Positions 37,583 to 47,464 of a stretch of DNA of 64,000 nt are shown here, piece by piece; the stretch's first letter is position 1, and the number at the start of each line of letters is the position of its first letter. A program made the position numbers and the translations under genes. This DNA comes from Winogradskyella alexanderae. Its GTDB lineage: Bacteria > Bacteroidota > Bacteroidia > Flavobacteriales > Flavobacteriaceae. The DNA lies in the NCBI RefSeq assembly GCF_020166335.1, contig NZ_JAIUJR010000006.1:124001-188000 (forward strand). Reading direction: 5' to 3'. The notes beneath the pieces are model-generated. The model did no database searches. It was not told the origin of the DNA and saw nothing but the letters and a program-made list of their open reading frames with translations.

Positions 37583-38479
37583 CTAGTAACTCCACATATC
37601 TTGTTCAAAATTTCGAATCTTGTCTTTAATACGTTCAGATTCTAAAAGTTGCATAAGCGCATTTTCTGCGATGTATTCCTTGACTTCCCTATCACCGTAA
37701 ACATTTTCTTCTTTATATATCAAACCGTGGAAACGATGACTATTTAACAAATGATCGAAGGATATGGGGACCGCACTATTTTTATTATTAAATGCCTTAG
37801 CCTCATGTAAAATGTCCCTTATCTCTGGTACAAATACCCAAAACAAACCGATAGGTTCTTTATCTGCTTCATTATCGGAGTCAATAAAGTTAATGTCTGG
37901 TGCAGCAGGAGCCAATGCCAATATACGGTACTTCATTTCTCCTTGACGCTTATCAAAATACCACATACCCTTGATTAGATATGATTTGATATCCTGCGAC
38001 TGAATTTTGGTTGTAATAATATATTCAGGATCTATGTAGCCATCAGCATTAAATTGATCATATCCAATTGGCAAAGTATCAATTTTCTTAAGCGAATTTT
38101 CCAAGTCCTTATTTGTTATTTCTGTAGTGAAATAGGAATCGCTGTATACTTTTGATATCATACCATTATCTATATTGTCCTTTAACACCTTAAACAATGA
38201 TTTTCTGTTACTTCCAAGATTGTCTTCTGTTGGAAAATACAATGGAAAATTAGCGCGTTCATCTAGGACAACATTTTCCCAAATAATTTTAGAAAATAAT
38301 ATGTCTCGGTCGCCAACATAACCATACTCCAAAGGCTTATCATTATCGAGAAGCAATTCTGCCTCTGTTTTCATACCTATTTCTTCTGGTATCTTAGCAT
38401 TTAGAATATTTGCTTGGGCAAACACACTATTGAAGGCTAAAATCCCTACAAACGTTAATAATAACTGCTTAATTTTCAT
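37583..38479 (-). CDS. gldN: GldN, gliding motility and type IX secretion protein
   Basis: 298 residues from ATG 38479 (an upstream in-frame start would add 12 residues ahead of the signal peptide). Signal peptide to about residue 22 (NSVFAQ). The mature part contains YDQFNADGYIDPEYI, KGMWYFDKRQGEMKYRILALAP and LGLFWVFVPEIR-like blocks of GldN/PorN. GldN joins GldK in the periplasmic ring of the T9SS. Last gene of gldKLMN. Confidence 0.93.
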   Translation of the reverse strand: MKIKQLLLTFVGILAFNSVFAQANILNAKIPEEIGMKTEAELLLDNDKPLEYGYVGDRDILFSKIIWENVVLDERANFPLYFPTEDNLGSNRKSLFKVLKDNIDNGMISKVYSDSYFTTEITNKDLENSLKKIDTLPIGYDQFNADGYIDPEYIITTKIQSQDIKSYLIKGMWYFDKRQGEMKYRILALAPAAPDINFIDSDNEADKEPIGLFWVFVPEIRDILHEAKAFNNKNSAVPISFDHLLNSHRFHGLIYKEENVYGDREVKEYIAENALMQLLESERIKDKIRNFEQDMWSY

Positions 38480-38547
38480 TGTTTTCAATTTATAATTTGA
38501 GGCTTTAGAACACATCTATAACGCTCTATTAACTATAATATTTCCTA

Positions 38548-40119
38548 TTAGTTAGACAACTCTACAACTACTGCTGTTGGTGGCTTAATTCTAATTGGAT
38601 TATTTGGTGCCTTAGCTCTAATGTTAATGAACTGTACTAAATCGCCACGTCTCGCAGAACGTAGGGCATTTTTAGCCGCACCGTTTAAACGGTTTCCATT
38701 TACATTAATTGACGGCTTACCTGGAACTTTCATAGTAAATGACACAACCTCAATTGGTAATTTAAAATCAAAGTCGTCACCAAAGTCAGCTGAAAGTCTA
38801 CCTATTTCAACATTGCTTTTTGGTAATTTAGCATTACCTATTTGTCCGTTGAATTTACCTAGTGGTATTGGTAAATCTTTAATTCTAAAGGTCTTTTTAT
38901 CGCTTACGTTAGATCCATCATCTAATGTAGCTGTAACGTTTATAGTAACTTCCCTGCCTGTACCAGGTCTCATTTCGTATTTACCGTTAGATAATTTTTT
39001 AAGACCAGTAGCATTAGCTACAACATTATTATCTGAAACTCCAGCAAATGAAATTGTCATTGGGTTAACAACACCTCTGTAAACAACGTTCATCTTATCA
39101 GCTGATATTGTTGCCGAGTTTGGTCTTGGTACAACCACGTAATTCCCGGTGAATTCAATTGGCAACTCTTCACCTTTTTCCATAAAAGTAAATGTACCTT
39201 TTACCTCGTTTTCACCTACACTACCTGTAGTAAAGTTAAGTCTTGCATTCCCTAAGGAATCGATAGCTCCTTCTTCAGCTAAAGACACTTCATTACCGTT
39301 AATATTAAGTTTAACAGGTGTTACACTTGCATATTTACCTAATACAACTTTGCCTTGAAATTTCTCACCAGCAAAAAATGCATTCTTATCTGGTATCACT
39401 ATTGCTTGGTAGTTCTTTAAAGTTACTGCTTCTTCTAATGAGTTTCCTAAGAATACATTATACAGATTGGCCTCAGTTGTTTTAACATCATTTTGTATAG
39501 ATGTTAATTTTGCATGTGAAGCAATAGCTGGAAAACCTTTAAAGTTGTAATCTAAGTAGCTTAATTTTGCTCCTTCTTCAGGTTTAATATCACTAAAATC
39601 AAAACGCTTATCAAAGTTTTCAACTGCTGTTTCATAGGTAACATCATCACCTAGTACCGCTTTGATATCGTCTTTATACTTCTGGAAAGTAGCCATTACT
39701 GCCTGACCTGGTTTTGTTAATCTGTCTCCAGTAAACCATTTCTCATCAAGGTAATCTCCTTTATCCATTTCCTCGGCAGGTAACTCTCCATTCACCAACT
39801 CGTAGCCACCTCCTTTAATTATATCATTTTTTATACCTTCAAGATAAGCATTAAATTTATCCGAGATTACTTTAATCTGTGATGCCTTGTTGGCAACTAC
39901 TCTAAATTCTGCTGGTTTTTCCTCAGCTTTTAATGATAAGCCTTTCAAAAGATTTTCATTAGATGCTGTTGTAAATTCATTTGTTGATTCAAATTTGGCA
40001 TCCATTGCGCCAAATGCTGATAGTACCTCTTTGTCCATAGTCATCGCAATCATGGCGATAAATACCAGGTACATTAAGTTAATCATTTTCTGCCTTGCAG
40101 ATAGTTTTCCTCCTGCCAT
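38548..40119 (-). CDS. gldM: GldM, T9SS motor protein
   Basis: 523 residues. One N-terminal membrane helix (about 12-32, MINLMYLVFIAMIAM), then a long periplasmic part with stacked Ig-like domains (GldM N, third and C-terminal domains). With GldL it forms the proton-driven inner-membrane motor that powers type IX secretion and gliding. The FRVVANKASQIKVISDKF segment follows the helix. It lies 47 bp after gldL. Confidence 0.94.
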   Translation of the reverse strand: MAGGKLSARQKMINLMYLVFIAMIAMTMDKEVLSAFGAMDAKFESTNEFTTASNENLLKGLSLKAEEKPAEFRVVANKASQIKVISDKFNAYLEGIKNDIIKGGGYELVNGELPAEEMDKGDYLDEKWFTGDRLTKPGQAVMATFQKYKDDIKAVLGDDVTYETAVENFDKRFDFSDIKPEEGAKLSYLDYNFKGFPAIASHAKLTSIQNDVKTTEANLYNVFLGNSLEEAVTLKNYQAIVIPDKNAFFAGEKFQGKVVLGKYASVTPVKLNINGNEVSLAEEGAIDSLGNARLNFTTGSVGENEVKGTFTFMEKGEELPIEFTGNYVVVPRPNSATISADKMNVVYRGVVNPMTISFAGVSDNNVVANATGLKKLSNGKYEMRPGTGREVTINVTATLDDGSNVSDKKTFRIKDLPIPLGKFNGQIGNAKLPKSNVEIGRLSADFGDDFDFKLPIEVVSFTMKVPGKPSINVNGNRLNGAAKNALRSARRGDLVQFINIRAKAPNNPIRIKPPTAVVVELSN

Positions 40120-40166
40120 TGTAATTAGTTTTTAATGGTTAATTATTAATTGCTTATAAAAACTAA

Positions 40167-40799
40167 TTAGTTTTTGTTCATTGCAGAAAGCATACCACCA
40201 TAAACACCATTTAAAGATGAAAGGTTTGCAGCCAATGATTGCATTTGTTCTTTTAGTTTGGTGGCATTTTCTACAGCTTCTTCGTTGATTGCTGCTTGAC
40301 GGTTTGCACTTTCCATTTGTACCTTATACAAACTGTTTAGAGATTCCATCTGAGCAGCCGCTAAAGAAAGTTCCTCACTGTATTTTTTCTGTGCAGATAG
40401 AGAATCTACCGTAGGAGAAATATTTTTTGCCGCACCTTCAAAATTTTTGATGCTCTCGCCAAGACTTGACATTAATTCACTATCTATTCTTGCCTCTTTC
40501 AATAAGTTGTCTAGTTTCTTAGATAGCAAACCTTCTGCGTCTTTAGGCTCCTCTTTTTTCTTTTTTCCAGAAGTTGCTCCGCCAGCTAACTCAGGATATA
40601 CTAATGACCAATCAAGTTCAGATTGCTGTCTTTCAAAAGCCGAGTAAGTAAATACCAATGCTTCTACAATCATACCAATAGTTAATATTTCAGAACCACC
40701 TGGCCAGTGTTGTATCTTAAATAATGCTCCTACGATTACGATTGCCGCTCCTAATCCGTAGATCATGTTAGTCAATGTGATTTTACCTTTTTGTGCCAT
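40167..40799 (-). CDS. gldL: GldL, T9SS motor protein
   Basis: 210 residues. Two membrane helices: about 12-28 and 38-52, separated by IQHWPGG, the family hallmark. Glu46 inside helix 2 and Lys28/His31 fit the charged residues that conduct protons in GldL. The C-terminal part is coiled coil (about 85-205). It partners GldM 5:2 in the motor. Confidence 0.94.
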   Translation of the reverse strand: MAQKGKITLTNMIYGLGAAIVIVGALFKIQHWPGGSEILTIGMIVEALVFTYSAFERQQSELDWSLVYPELAGGATSGKKKKEEPKDAEGLLSKKLDNLLKEARIDSELMSSLGESIKNFEGAAKNISPTVDSLSAQKKYSEELSLAAAQMESLNSLYKVQMESANRQAAINEEAVENATKLKEQMQSLAANLSSLNGVYGGMLSAMNKN

Positions 40800-40889
40800 A
40801 ATTTGTTTAGTTTTAGTTTAAGTTAATGGATTTAACTTAAGTAGGTTAATTTAAATTTTTGGTTATTTATTATTGTTTAAGTTTAAGTT

Positions 40890-42242
40890 TTAATTTGTGG
40901 CTGCATTTTTGGTTACCTCAGTTCCCATGTAGTCTTGTACCGTTCTGAATCCAATATAACTTCTTGCGGAATCCGCATATTCATAATCTCTAGAACTAAC
41001 TTGTAAGAAATATGCAACATCTTTCCAAGATCCTCCTCTAACGACTTTTCGCGCATTATTTGGATCGTTAACACTAGGATTTATAGTTGAGGAATACTCG
41101 TACGACCCTGGATCGTAAGAACCATTTACCCATTCCGAAACATTACCGGCCATGTTGTAGAGGTTAAAGTCATTTGGATCGTAAGCGTCAGCTTCAACTG
41201 TATACAACGCTTGGTCTGCGGCATAATCTCCTCTTAAAGGTTTGAAATTTGCCATGAAACAACCTCTGTCATTCTTAGCATATGGTCCTCCCCAAGGATA
41301 TGTACCACCTTGTAGTCCACCTCTAGCTGCATATTCCCACTCTGCCTCATTTGGTAATCTGTAGGCATTAACTGGTTGCTTTCCTTTACTTTTCTGGAAC
41401 CCATTGTGTTTTAAGGTTCTCCATTGACAAAAAGCTTGAGCTTGCTTCCATGATACACCAACAACAGGATAATCATCGTAAGCCGAATGCCAGAAGTAAT
41501 CATTGTGCATTGGCTCGTTATACGAATAAGCAAAGTCTCTAATCCATGCAGTTGTATCAGGATATACTTCAATTTCTTCCTTAATAATTACATCAGAGCG
41601 TTTAAGATTTCTATCCTTTGCCGCTCTCTCAATGTCCATATAAGTATACTGAAATTTAAATTGCTTAACATCCCAGGTGCGCTGTCCATTGTATGATTCT
41701 TCTAATGGTAAGTACATATTATCCATAACCTCAGCATACAGCTCATCTGGATACTCATCAGTATCAAATATTAAATCTACATCTCTATTGATTTTACGTT
41801 GCTCATTACCATAAGTATTGAGCATGTAACTTTCATAAGCATTCAAATCATTAGGATCTGAATCGAGATAAGCAAATTCTCCAATATCTCCACTACCTGG
41901 AGTTTTTCCTTCTAAATCTGCCATCTCGGCAAGATTTAATCTTAAGATAGAATCTCTTACCCAATACACAAACTGTCTGTACTCACTGTTTGTTATTTCG
42001 GTCTCATCCATATAGAATGCGCGAACCGTTGCTGTTTTTGTCGGCGCATCTTGTACACCAGCAATGTCATCATCGGATTTACCCATAATGAAAGCACCTC
42101 CTGGAACGAGTGTCATTCCATAAGGTTTTTCTGGATGCCATTTTTTACCCTTAACACCTACCAATTGTCCTCGGTCTCCAGAGTTACAGCTGGCAACCAA
42201 AACTAATACAGTAGTAAGTAAAATAAACTTCTTAATATTCAT
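40890..42242 (-). CDS. gldK: GldK, T9SS lipoprotein
   Basis: 450 residues. Lipobox C19 (LVASCNSG). A formylglycine-generating-enzyme/sulfatase-modifying (FGE-like) fold: GMTLVPGGAFIMG, YFWHSAYDDYPVVGVSWKQA, RLPNEAEWEYAARGG, VVRGGSWKD, IGFRTV. GldK/PorK forms the periplasmic ring with GldN at the outer membrane. First gld gene of the set, downstream of a strong hairpin. As in the family, the fold is used structurally. Confidence 0.94.
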   Translation of the reverse strand: MNIKKFILLTTVLVLVASCNSGDRGQLVGVKGKKWHPEKPYGMTLVPGGAFIMGKSDDDIAGVQDAPTKTATVRAFYMDETEITNSEYRQFVYWVRDSILRLNLAEMADLEGKTPGSGDIGEFAYLDSDPNDLNAYESYMLNTYGNEQRKINRDVDLIFDTDEYPDELYAEVMDNMYLPLEESYNGQRTWDVKQFKFQYTYMDIERAAKDRNLKRSDVIIKEEIEVYPDTTAWIRDFAYSYNEPMHNDYFWHSAYDDYPVVGVSWKQAQAFCQWRTLKHNGFQKSKGKQPVNAYRLPNEAEWEYAARGGLQGGTYPWGGPYAKNDRGCFMANFKPLRGDYAADQALYTVEADAYDPNDFNLYNMAGNVSEWVNGSYDPGSYEYSSTINPSVNDPNNARKVVRGGSWKDVAYFLQVSSRDYEYADSARSYIGFRTVQDYMGTEVTKNAATN

Positions 42243-42348
42243 AGTAACTCGAGGTTAAATTAGTCGTCCTTAATTTTAAGGTCGTAAACATATTTATATA
42301 TTTTCGAAAAAACAACTTTTTTCCAATTTTTTTTGCATTTCGTCCTCA

Positions 42349-42404
42349 AAAATGTGCATTTCATCGACGAAATTCAAGTATAACTCCGATAAAATGCACA
42401 TTTT
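42349..42404 (-). terminator. Long hairpin between the arginase-like gene and gldK
   Basis: The left arm AAAATGTGCATTT and right arm AAATGCACATTTT are perfectly complementary (13 bp). After one mismatch a further 4 bp pair (ATCG/CGAT), leaving a 20-nt loop. On the minus strand it ends with TTTTT. It overlaps the stop of the arginase-like gene and precedes gldK by about 107 bp. It may terminate topA-arginase transcripts or act as an RNA element before gldK. Confidence 0.6.
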
Positions 42405-43569
42405 AGAAGATGTTCTTCCTGTAGGCTTTATACCACCTTTCAGGTATTTCACCCTGCAAAGCTTGCAGATAGTCGGCATGCATGCATGGTAATAACGTGT
42501 GCTTTTTTAATTTATTATTAACATCTGGTAAAAAAGGAATTTCGATCCACCAGCGTCCTGTTTTTAGGCTTTTATAAAAGATAAGCTCATCATTATCAAC
42601 TAGAACATTAAACTTTTGATAGAACTTTTCATTTGAAAAATTGTCGTCTTTGATACGGCAATTTACCCCTTCAATAAAATACCAGATCATCTGTGCAATT
42701 AGCATGGAACTCGCGTTATCGTTCTTTGAGTTGTGGTATTCATAAATGCCAAATGAAGATACTTTGTTGCTTATACCAGCATATCTGGTAATAGCACAAA
42801 TTTCTTTACCTGAAAAACCGTTTGGTGAATATTTCTGATTGTCACTTACCTCTGAAGCTTGTACGGATTTCAAATCTACAGAAACAATATGTGCATCCCT
42901 TAGCAGGGGTTCTACCATATTTATATCCGCAGAAACATCTCCTAATCTATAAGCCTCAAAATAAAGTTTTTCCATCAGGTCAATTTCCTCCTGCGAATTA
43001 AAATATGTTTGGTATCCAATGGTAGAATAGTTAAAAAGGTTATAGGGCTGTTCTACAATGACCTTTCCGACATAACTATTATTTTTAATGGGTAAATTCG
43101 CATCACCTAGATCAAAATTAGTATCTACATTAACAATGTTGACCATTGGCATAACAGTATCGTATGCACGATAATTAGAATATGTTAAGTCTTGACTTCC
43201 CCCTAAAATGATAGGAATAATACCTTTTTCTAATAGTACGGTAATAGCAGTTTTAATTGCAAAATAAGTATCCTCGACGGTCTCACCAGGATCAATATCG
43301 CCTAAGTCTGCAATATTACTGTGCCAATTACCTGGAAACAAAGCGTAAAAAGCAGATCGTATTGAATCGAAATGAATTTCTTCTCCCATATAATTAACGT
43401 CGTTACGAGTTTCCTTTACGCCAATCAATGCGAGCCGTACATCATCAAGGTCTGGTATACCGTGTTGTTTTGAATGTACTTTTATTTTTTTTCCTAATGC
43501 CTGTGGCGCCAAAAGTTCCTTATGTGCTAGCACTATATCTGAAACAGGCGATAGAAAATTAAAATTCAT
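42403..43569 (-). CDS. Arginase-superfamily protein with degenerate metal site
   Basis: 388 residues, ureohydrolase fold like formimidoylglutamase. The three metal-binding motifs have changed: GGSQD (123-127) instead of GGDHS, DTNFD (149-153) instead of DAHxD, and SVDLKSVQ (230-237) instead of SxDxDxxDP. Most metal ligands are thus gone and catalysis is unlikely. It lies 5 bp after topA and upstream of gldK, so it belongs to that operon. Often annotated as formimidoylglutamase in flavobacteria; I would call it a pseudoenzyme, role unknown. Confidence 0.78.
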   Translation of the reverse strand: MNFNFLSPVSDIVLAHKELLAPQALGKKIKVHSKQHGIPDLDDVRLALIGVKETRNDVNYMGEEIHFDSIRSAFYALFPGNWHSNIADLGDIDPGETVEDTYFAIKTAITVLLEKGIIPIILGGSQDLTYSNYRAYDTVMPMVNIVNVDTNFDLGDANLPIKNNSYVGKVIVEQPYNLFNYSTIGYQTYFNSQEEIDLMEKLYFEAYRLGDVSADINMVEPLLRDAHIVSVDLKSVQASEVSDNQKYSPNGFSGKEICAITRYAGISNKVSSFGIYEYHNSKNDNASSMLIAQMIWYFIEGVNCRIKDDNFSNEKFYQKFNVLVDNDELIFYKSLKTGRWWIEIPFLPDVNNKLKKHTLLPCMHADYLQALQGEIPERWYKAYRKNIF

Positions 43570-43574
43570 TTAAA

Positions 43575-46085
43575 TTATTTCTTTTTAGCCGTTGTTTTTT
43601 TTCTGGTTGTTTTACGTTTGGTTTTCTTTTTTGGCGCATTTTTCTCAAGCAGTGCTTTGGCTTCTTCTAAAGTCATTTTACTCACATCTACTGTTTTTGC
43701 AAGCTCTACTTTCTGTTTGCCTTTAATTACATTATGTCTACCCCATCTGGCTTTTTCTACTCTGATACCTTCGGTTTCCCAAACATGGACAAGTTTATCT
43801 TTTTCTTTCTGTAACTTGTCCTCAATCAAAGTTACAATGTCTTCTTCAGATAAATTATCCCAATCGTATTTTTTATTAACATTTATAAACATATTGTTCC
43901 ATTTAATAAATGGTCCAAATCTTCCTTTTCCCTTTGTAACATCTAAACCCTGGTAAGTATATATAGGTGCGTCTGCCTTTTCCTTTTCTTTGATATAGGT
44001 AATTGCCTCCTCTAATTCTACACTTAAAGGATCTACACCTTTTGGTAATGAGACAAATTTCTTACCATACCTAACGTAGGGTCCGAAACGGCCAATATTA
44101 ACCTCTACTTCTTCCTCTTCATAGTGCCCTAGTGCCTTAGGAAGCTCAAAAAGGCTCATAGCCTCTTCGAAAGTTATAGAGCTTAATTGTTGGTCTGGCG
44201 CCAAACTTGCAAACTGTGGTTTTTCATCTTCTTCCGCTGTACCTATTTGAACCATAGGTCCGAACTTACCGAGACGAACGCTCACTTGTCTTCCTGTTTT
44301 AGGATCCGTACCTAAAACGCGCTCTCCAGATTCTCGATCTGCATTTTCCTGTACGTCTTCTACTTGAGGATGAAATCCTTTGTAAAAGTCCTTCATCATC
44401 ACTTTCCAGTCCTCTTTCCCCTCTGCAATGTCATCAAAACTTTCTTCTACTTTAGCCGTAAAATTATAGTCCAATATAGACTCAAAGTGATTTACAAGGA
44501 AATCCGTAACAATCATACCAATATCAGTTGGAACCAATTTACCTTTGTCCGATCCTACCCGTTCTGTTAAGCTGTTTTCCTTTATTACATTTGATTCTAA
44601 AACCAATTGCACATAATCCCGCTCAACACCATCAACAGATCCTTTTTCTATATAATTTCTATTTTGAATTGTAGATATTGTCGGTGCATAGGTAGATGGT
44701 CTACCAATTCCAAGTTCTTCCAGTTTTTTAACTAAAGATGCCTCAGTGAAACGTGCTGGTGGCCTTGTAAAACGTTGTGTTGCAGTGATATAATTGTTTA
44801 ATAGTATATCGTTGATATTTAATTCTGGTAGTAATCCTGATTGCTCAATGTCTTCATCATCTGTCCCTTCTAAATATACTTTTAAAAAGCCATCAAAGGT
44901 TATCATCTCTCCATTTGCTGTGAACTGCTCACTTACCTTCTGATTGGAATTTACCTTAATCTTTACATTTGTGCGTTCCAGTTTGGCTTCACTCATTTGT
45001 GAGGCAATTGCTCGTTTCCAAATAAGATCATATAATCTCGCTTGATCTCGTTCTGCGTTAACAGTTGGATTTGAAAAATCCGTAGGCCTTATGGCTTCAT
45101 GTGCTTCTTGAGCACCTTTTGTTTTTCCCTTGTAATTTCTCGGTTTACTATATTCAGCGCCATAGGATGCCTTGATTGCACTTTCGGCTCCTTGTTTTGC
45201 TTCATTGGATAGATTAACACTATCTGTTCTCATATATGTAATCAGACCTGCTTCATATAAACGTTGCGCATTACGCATTGTCCTGCTTACCGAAAAGCCT
45301 AATTTTCTAGATGCTTCTTGTTGTAAGGTTGAAGTCGTAAATGGTGGAGCAGGAGATTTTTTAACTGGCTTTTTCTCTAAATCTGAAACATTGTAAGATG
45401 CTTCCAGATTTTTATTTAAAAATGCCTCTGCTTCTTTTTTAGTTGCAAAATTCTTCGGGAGCTTTGCTCTAAAGGTGGATCCATCTGAAGTTACAAACTC
45501 CGCATCAACACGATAAGAAGCTACTGCATTAAAATCCTGAATTTCTCGTTCACGCTCTACAATTAACCGCACTGCAACAGACTGCACTCTTCCAGCAGAA
45601 AGACCTCCTTTTACTTTTCGCCACAGCACAGGAGACAATTCATAGCCCACTATGCGATCTAGTACACGTCTTGCCTGTTGTGCATCAACAAGATTGTAGT
45701 CTATTGTTCTAGGGTTCTCTATTGCTTTACTTATGGCCTTTTTGGTAATTTCTGAAAAAACAATTCGTCTTGTTTTCGCTCTATCTAGCGCCAAAGTTTC
45801 TGCAAGATGCCATGCAATTGCTTCACCTTCCCGATCTTCATCACTTGCTAACCAAACAATATCTGCCTTTTTTGCTAAATCCTTGAGTTTCTTGACAACA
45901 TCTTTCTTGTCTTTTGATACTTGATATTTTGGGTCGAAATCACCTTCTACATCTACCCCTAATTCTTTTGATGGCAAATCTGCAATGTGACCAAAACTAG
46001 ATTCTACTTTGTAATCTTTACCCAGAAATTTCTCTATTGTTTTAGCCTTTGCTGGCGACTCAACTATTACTAAATTCTTTGGCAT
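43575..46085 (-). CDS. topA: DNA topoisomerase I (type IA)
   Basis: 836 residues. Toprim domain with E9 (VESPAKAKT) and SDEDREGE (81-88, acidic DxDxE), catalytic Tyr284 in LITYMRTDS, then C-terminal repeat domains (KFGPMVQIG, RFGPYVRYG, RFGPFIKW). The last 15 or so residues are Lys/Thr/Arg-rich. It relaxes negative supercoils. C-terminal topo repeats replace zinc fingers here. It heads the unit that continues to the arginase-like gene. Confidence 0.97.
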   Translation of the reverse strand: MPKNLVIVESPAKAKTIEKFLGKDYKVESSFGHIADLPSKELGVDVEGDFDPKYQVSKDKKDVVKKLKDLAKKADIVWLASDEDREGEAIAWHLAETLALDRAKTRRIVFSEITKKAISKAIENPRTIDYNLVDAQQARRVLDRIVGYELSPVLWRKVKGGLSAGRVQSVAVRLIVEREREIQDFNAVASYRVDAEFVTSDGSTFRAKLPKNFATKKEAEAFLNKNLEASYNVSDLEKKPVKKSPAPPFTTSTLQQEASRKLGFSVSRTMRNAQRLYEAGLITYMRTDSVNLSNEAKQGAESAIKASYGAEYSKPRNYKGKTKGAQEAHEAIRPTDFSNPTVNAERDQARLYDLIWKRAIASQMSEAKLERTNVKIKVNSNQKVSEQFTANGEMITFDGFLKVYLEGTDDEDIEQSGLLPELNINDILLNNYITATQRFTRPPARFTEASLVKKLEELGIGRPSTYAPTISTIQNRNYIEKGSVDGVERDYVQLVLESNVIKENSLTERVGSDKGKLVPTDIGMIVTDFLVNHFESILDYNFTAKVEESFDDIAEGKEDWKVMMKDFYKGFHPQVEDVQENADRESGERVLGTDPKTGRQVSVRLGKFGPMVQIGTAEEDEKPQFASLAPDQQLSSITFEEAMSLFELPKALGHYEEEEVEVNIGRFGPYVRYGKKFVSLPKGVDPLSVELEEAITYIKEKEKADAPIYTYQGLDVTKGKGRFGPFIKWNNMFINVNKKYDWDNLSEEDIVTLIEDKLQKEKDKLVHVWETEGIRVEKARWGRHNVIKGKQKVELAKTVDVSKMTLEEAKALLEKNAPKKKTKRKTTRKKTTAKKK

Positions 46086-46192
46086 TCTTCATTTTTTTGA
46101 GGTTACAAATGTATGTAGAAATTAATTTACAATCCTAATCTGCATTATTTTCGAGTGATTCACGGCTTCTAAAACAACACTCAACAATCAAA

Positions 46193-46217
46193 AAAGCCTC
46201 ACAATATGTAAGGCTTT
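46193..46217 (-). terminator. Terminator after the LVIVD lipoprotein gene
   Basis: AAAGCCT/AGGCTTT plus ACA/TGT around an internal mismatch form a stem-loop with T-rich flank on the minus strand, 21 bp past the stop. Confidence 0.6.
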
Positions 46218-46237
46218 AATTATTTACTAAATATTAG

Positions 46238-47464
46238 TTAATTTAAAATGAGCGTACTTAATAATTGGATTGCGCCCTCGTCATTGTATTCATATTGATA
46301 TAGCGCATCTTCTGCAATCATTAGTAGTTTGTCTTCTAAGGGTATCACATCTTTTGCATTAATTTCTTCGAATGCATTAATCATTTGCAAGTCTAGAGGA
46401 TTTGTTTTGTCATATACTTTTAAACCTGAATTACCGTCGCAAACAAATAAGTAATTGTCTTTAAAACCTAATCCGTACGGATTATCTAAACTGTGTTGTG
46501 CAACCAACGTAGGATTGTATTTATTGCTAACGTCAATAACCTCTAGGACACTTAATTCTTGTCCACATTCATTACCTCCTCTTAAAGTAAGGAATGCGTA
46601 ATCGCCATCTACAACAACCGGATCGCATCCTTCCCAATGCGTAAATTCAGAAATAAAGGTTGGTGAAGCAGGGTTTTCTACACTATGAATAAACATCCCG
46701 TTATCACCACCTAAATATAAGTAGCCTTCTGCATGAAACATTGTTTCTATTCGCCAGCCAGCATAATAACTTGTGACAAAACTTGGTGCAGAAAGGTTGG
46801 AAATATTAAACGTACTCAATTCCGCCTCTCCTACTGTATACAAATAATCCTCAACAATTTGAAATCGCGCCAAGGATCCTCCTACTCCAACGCTATTTGC
46901 TGATTCTCCAGACCCAAGAGTGTATATGTCATCGTAAAACGATTGCTCCAATTCACGTTCTTCATAAGTCCATCCTACAATGACTTCTTCTTCAGGATTA
47001 AAATCTGAATAATCAGTAAAAGCAAAAGGATCTGGTGTATCAAATTGTTCATAGTAATCAAATACATCTTCCAATAGCGCCACTTGTGTAATACCATTAA
47101 TATTTGAAATGCCAAAGACAATGAGATCAATTGCGCTGTCGGCAAACAAAAAATTATTTTTAATCGCAATATCCTCATTTCCCGGAATGTTTAGAAATGC
47201 AATTATTTGTGGTGATGTCGGATTGCTGTTGTCAAAAACGTGCACACCTTTATCTTCTTCACCTATGAAAATAAAATCATTATAGACGTAAATCTTACCA
47301 ACATTTTCAATTGGTTTGGGAACTTGAACTTCAATCTGTGAACGCCAATCGGTTTTGGACATAACTTCTGGGATAGCAAAAGTCGCAGTAACAGTTTCTA
47401 CATTATCATCACTTTTGCACGAGACAAAACTGATGAAAAACAGCAGTGCAATAATCTTTTTCAT
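46238..47464 (-). CDS. LVIVD-repeat lipoprotein (beta-propeller)
   Basis: 408 residues. Lipobox C16 (FVSCKSD). Beta-propeller-like repeats of LVIVD type: VGKIYVYNDFIFIGEEDKGVHVFD, AEGYLYLGGDNGMFIHS, FKDNYLFVCDGNSGLKVYD. These are surface or periplasmic lipoproteins, role unknown. A 20-residue acidic stretch near residue 155 (FNPEEE) is unremarkable. Single-gene unit, divergent from miaB. Confidence 0.87.
   Translation of the reverse strand: MKKIIALLFFISFVSCKSDDNVETVTATFAIPEVMSKTDWRSQIEVQVPKPIENVGKIYVYNDFIFIGEEDKGVHVFDNSNPTSPQIIAFLNIPGNEDIAIKNNFLFADSAIDLIVFGISNINGITQVALLEDVFDYYEQFDTPDPFAFTDYSDFNPEEEVIVGWTYEERELEQSFYDDIYTLGSGESANSVGVGGSLARFQIVEDYLYTVGEAELSTFNISNLSAPSFVTSYYAGWRIETMFHAEGYLYLGGDNGMFIHSVENPASPTFISEFTHWEGCDPVVVDGDYAFLTLRGGNECGQELSVLEVIDVSNKYNPTLVAQHSLDNPYGLGFKDNYLFVCDGNSGLKVYDKTNPLDLQMINAFEEINAKDVIPLEDKLLMIAEDALYQYEYNDEGAIQLLSTLILN

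Noticed and set aside
38621-39082. Plus-strand frame opposite gldM
   Set aside because: Antisense shadow of the conserved gldM gene, no start signals.
42294-42479. 61-residue minus-strand frame between gldK and the arginase-like gene
   Set aside because: It overlaps the end of the arginase-like gene in another frame and covers the hairpin; composition is not coding-like.
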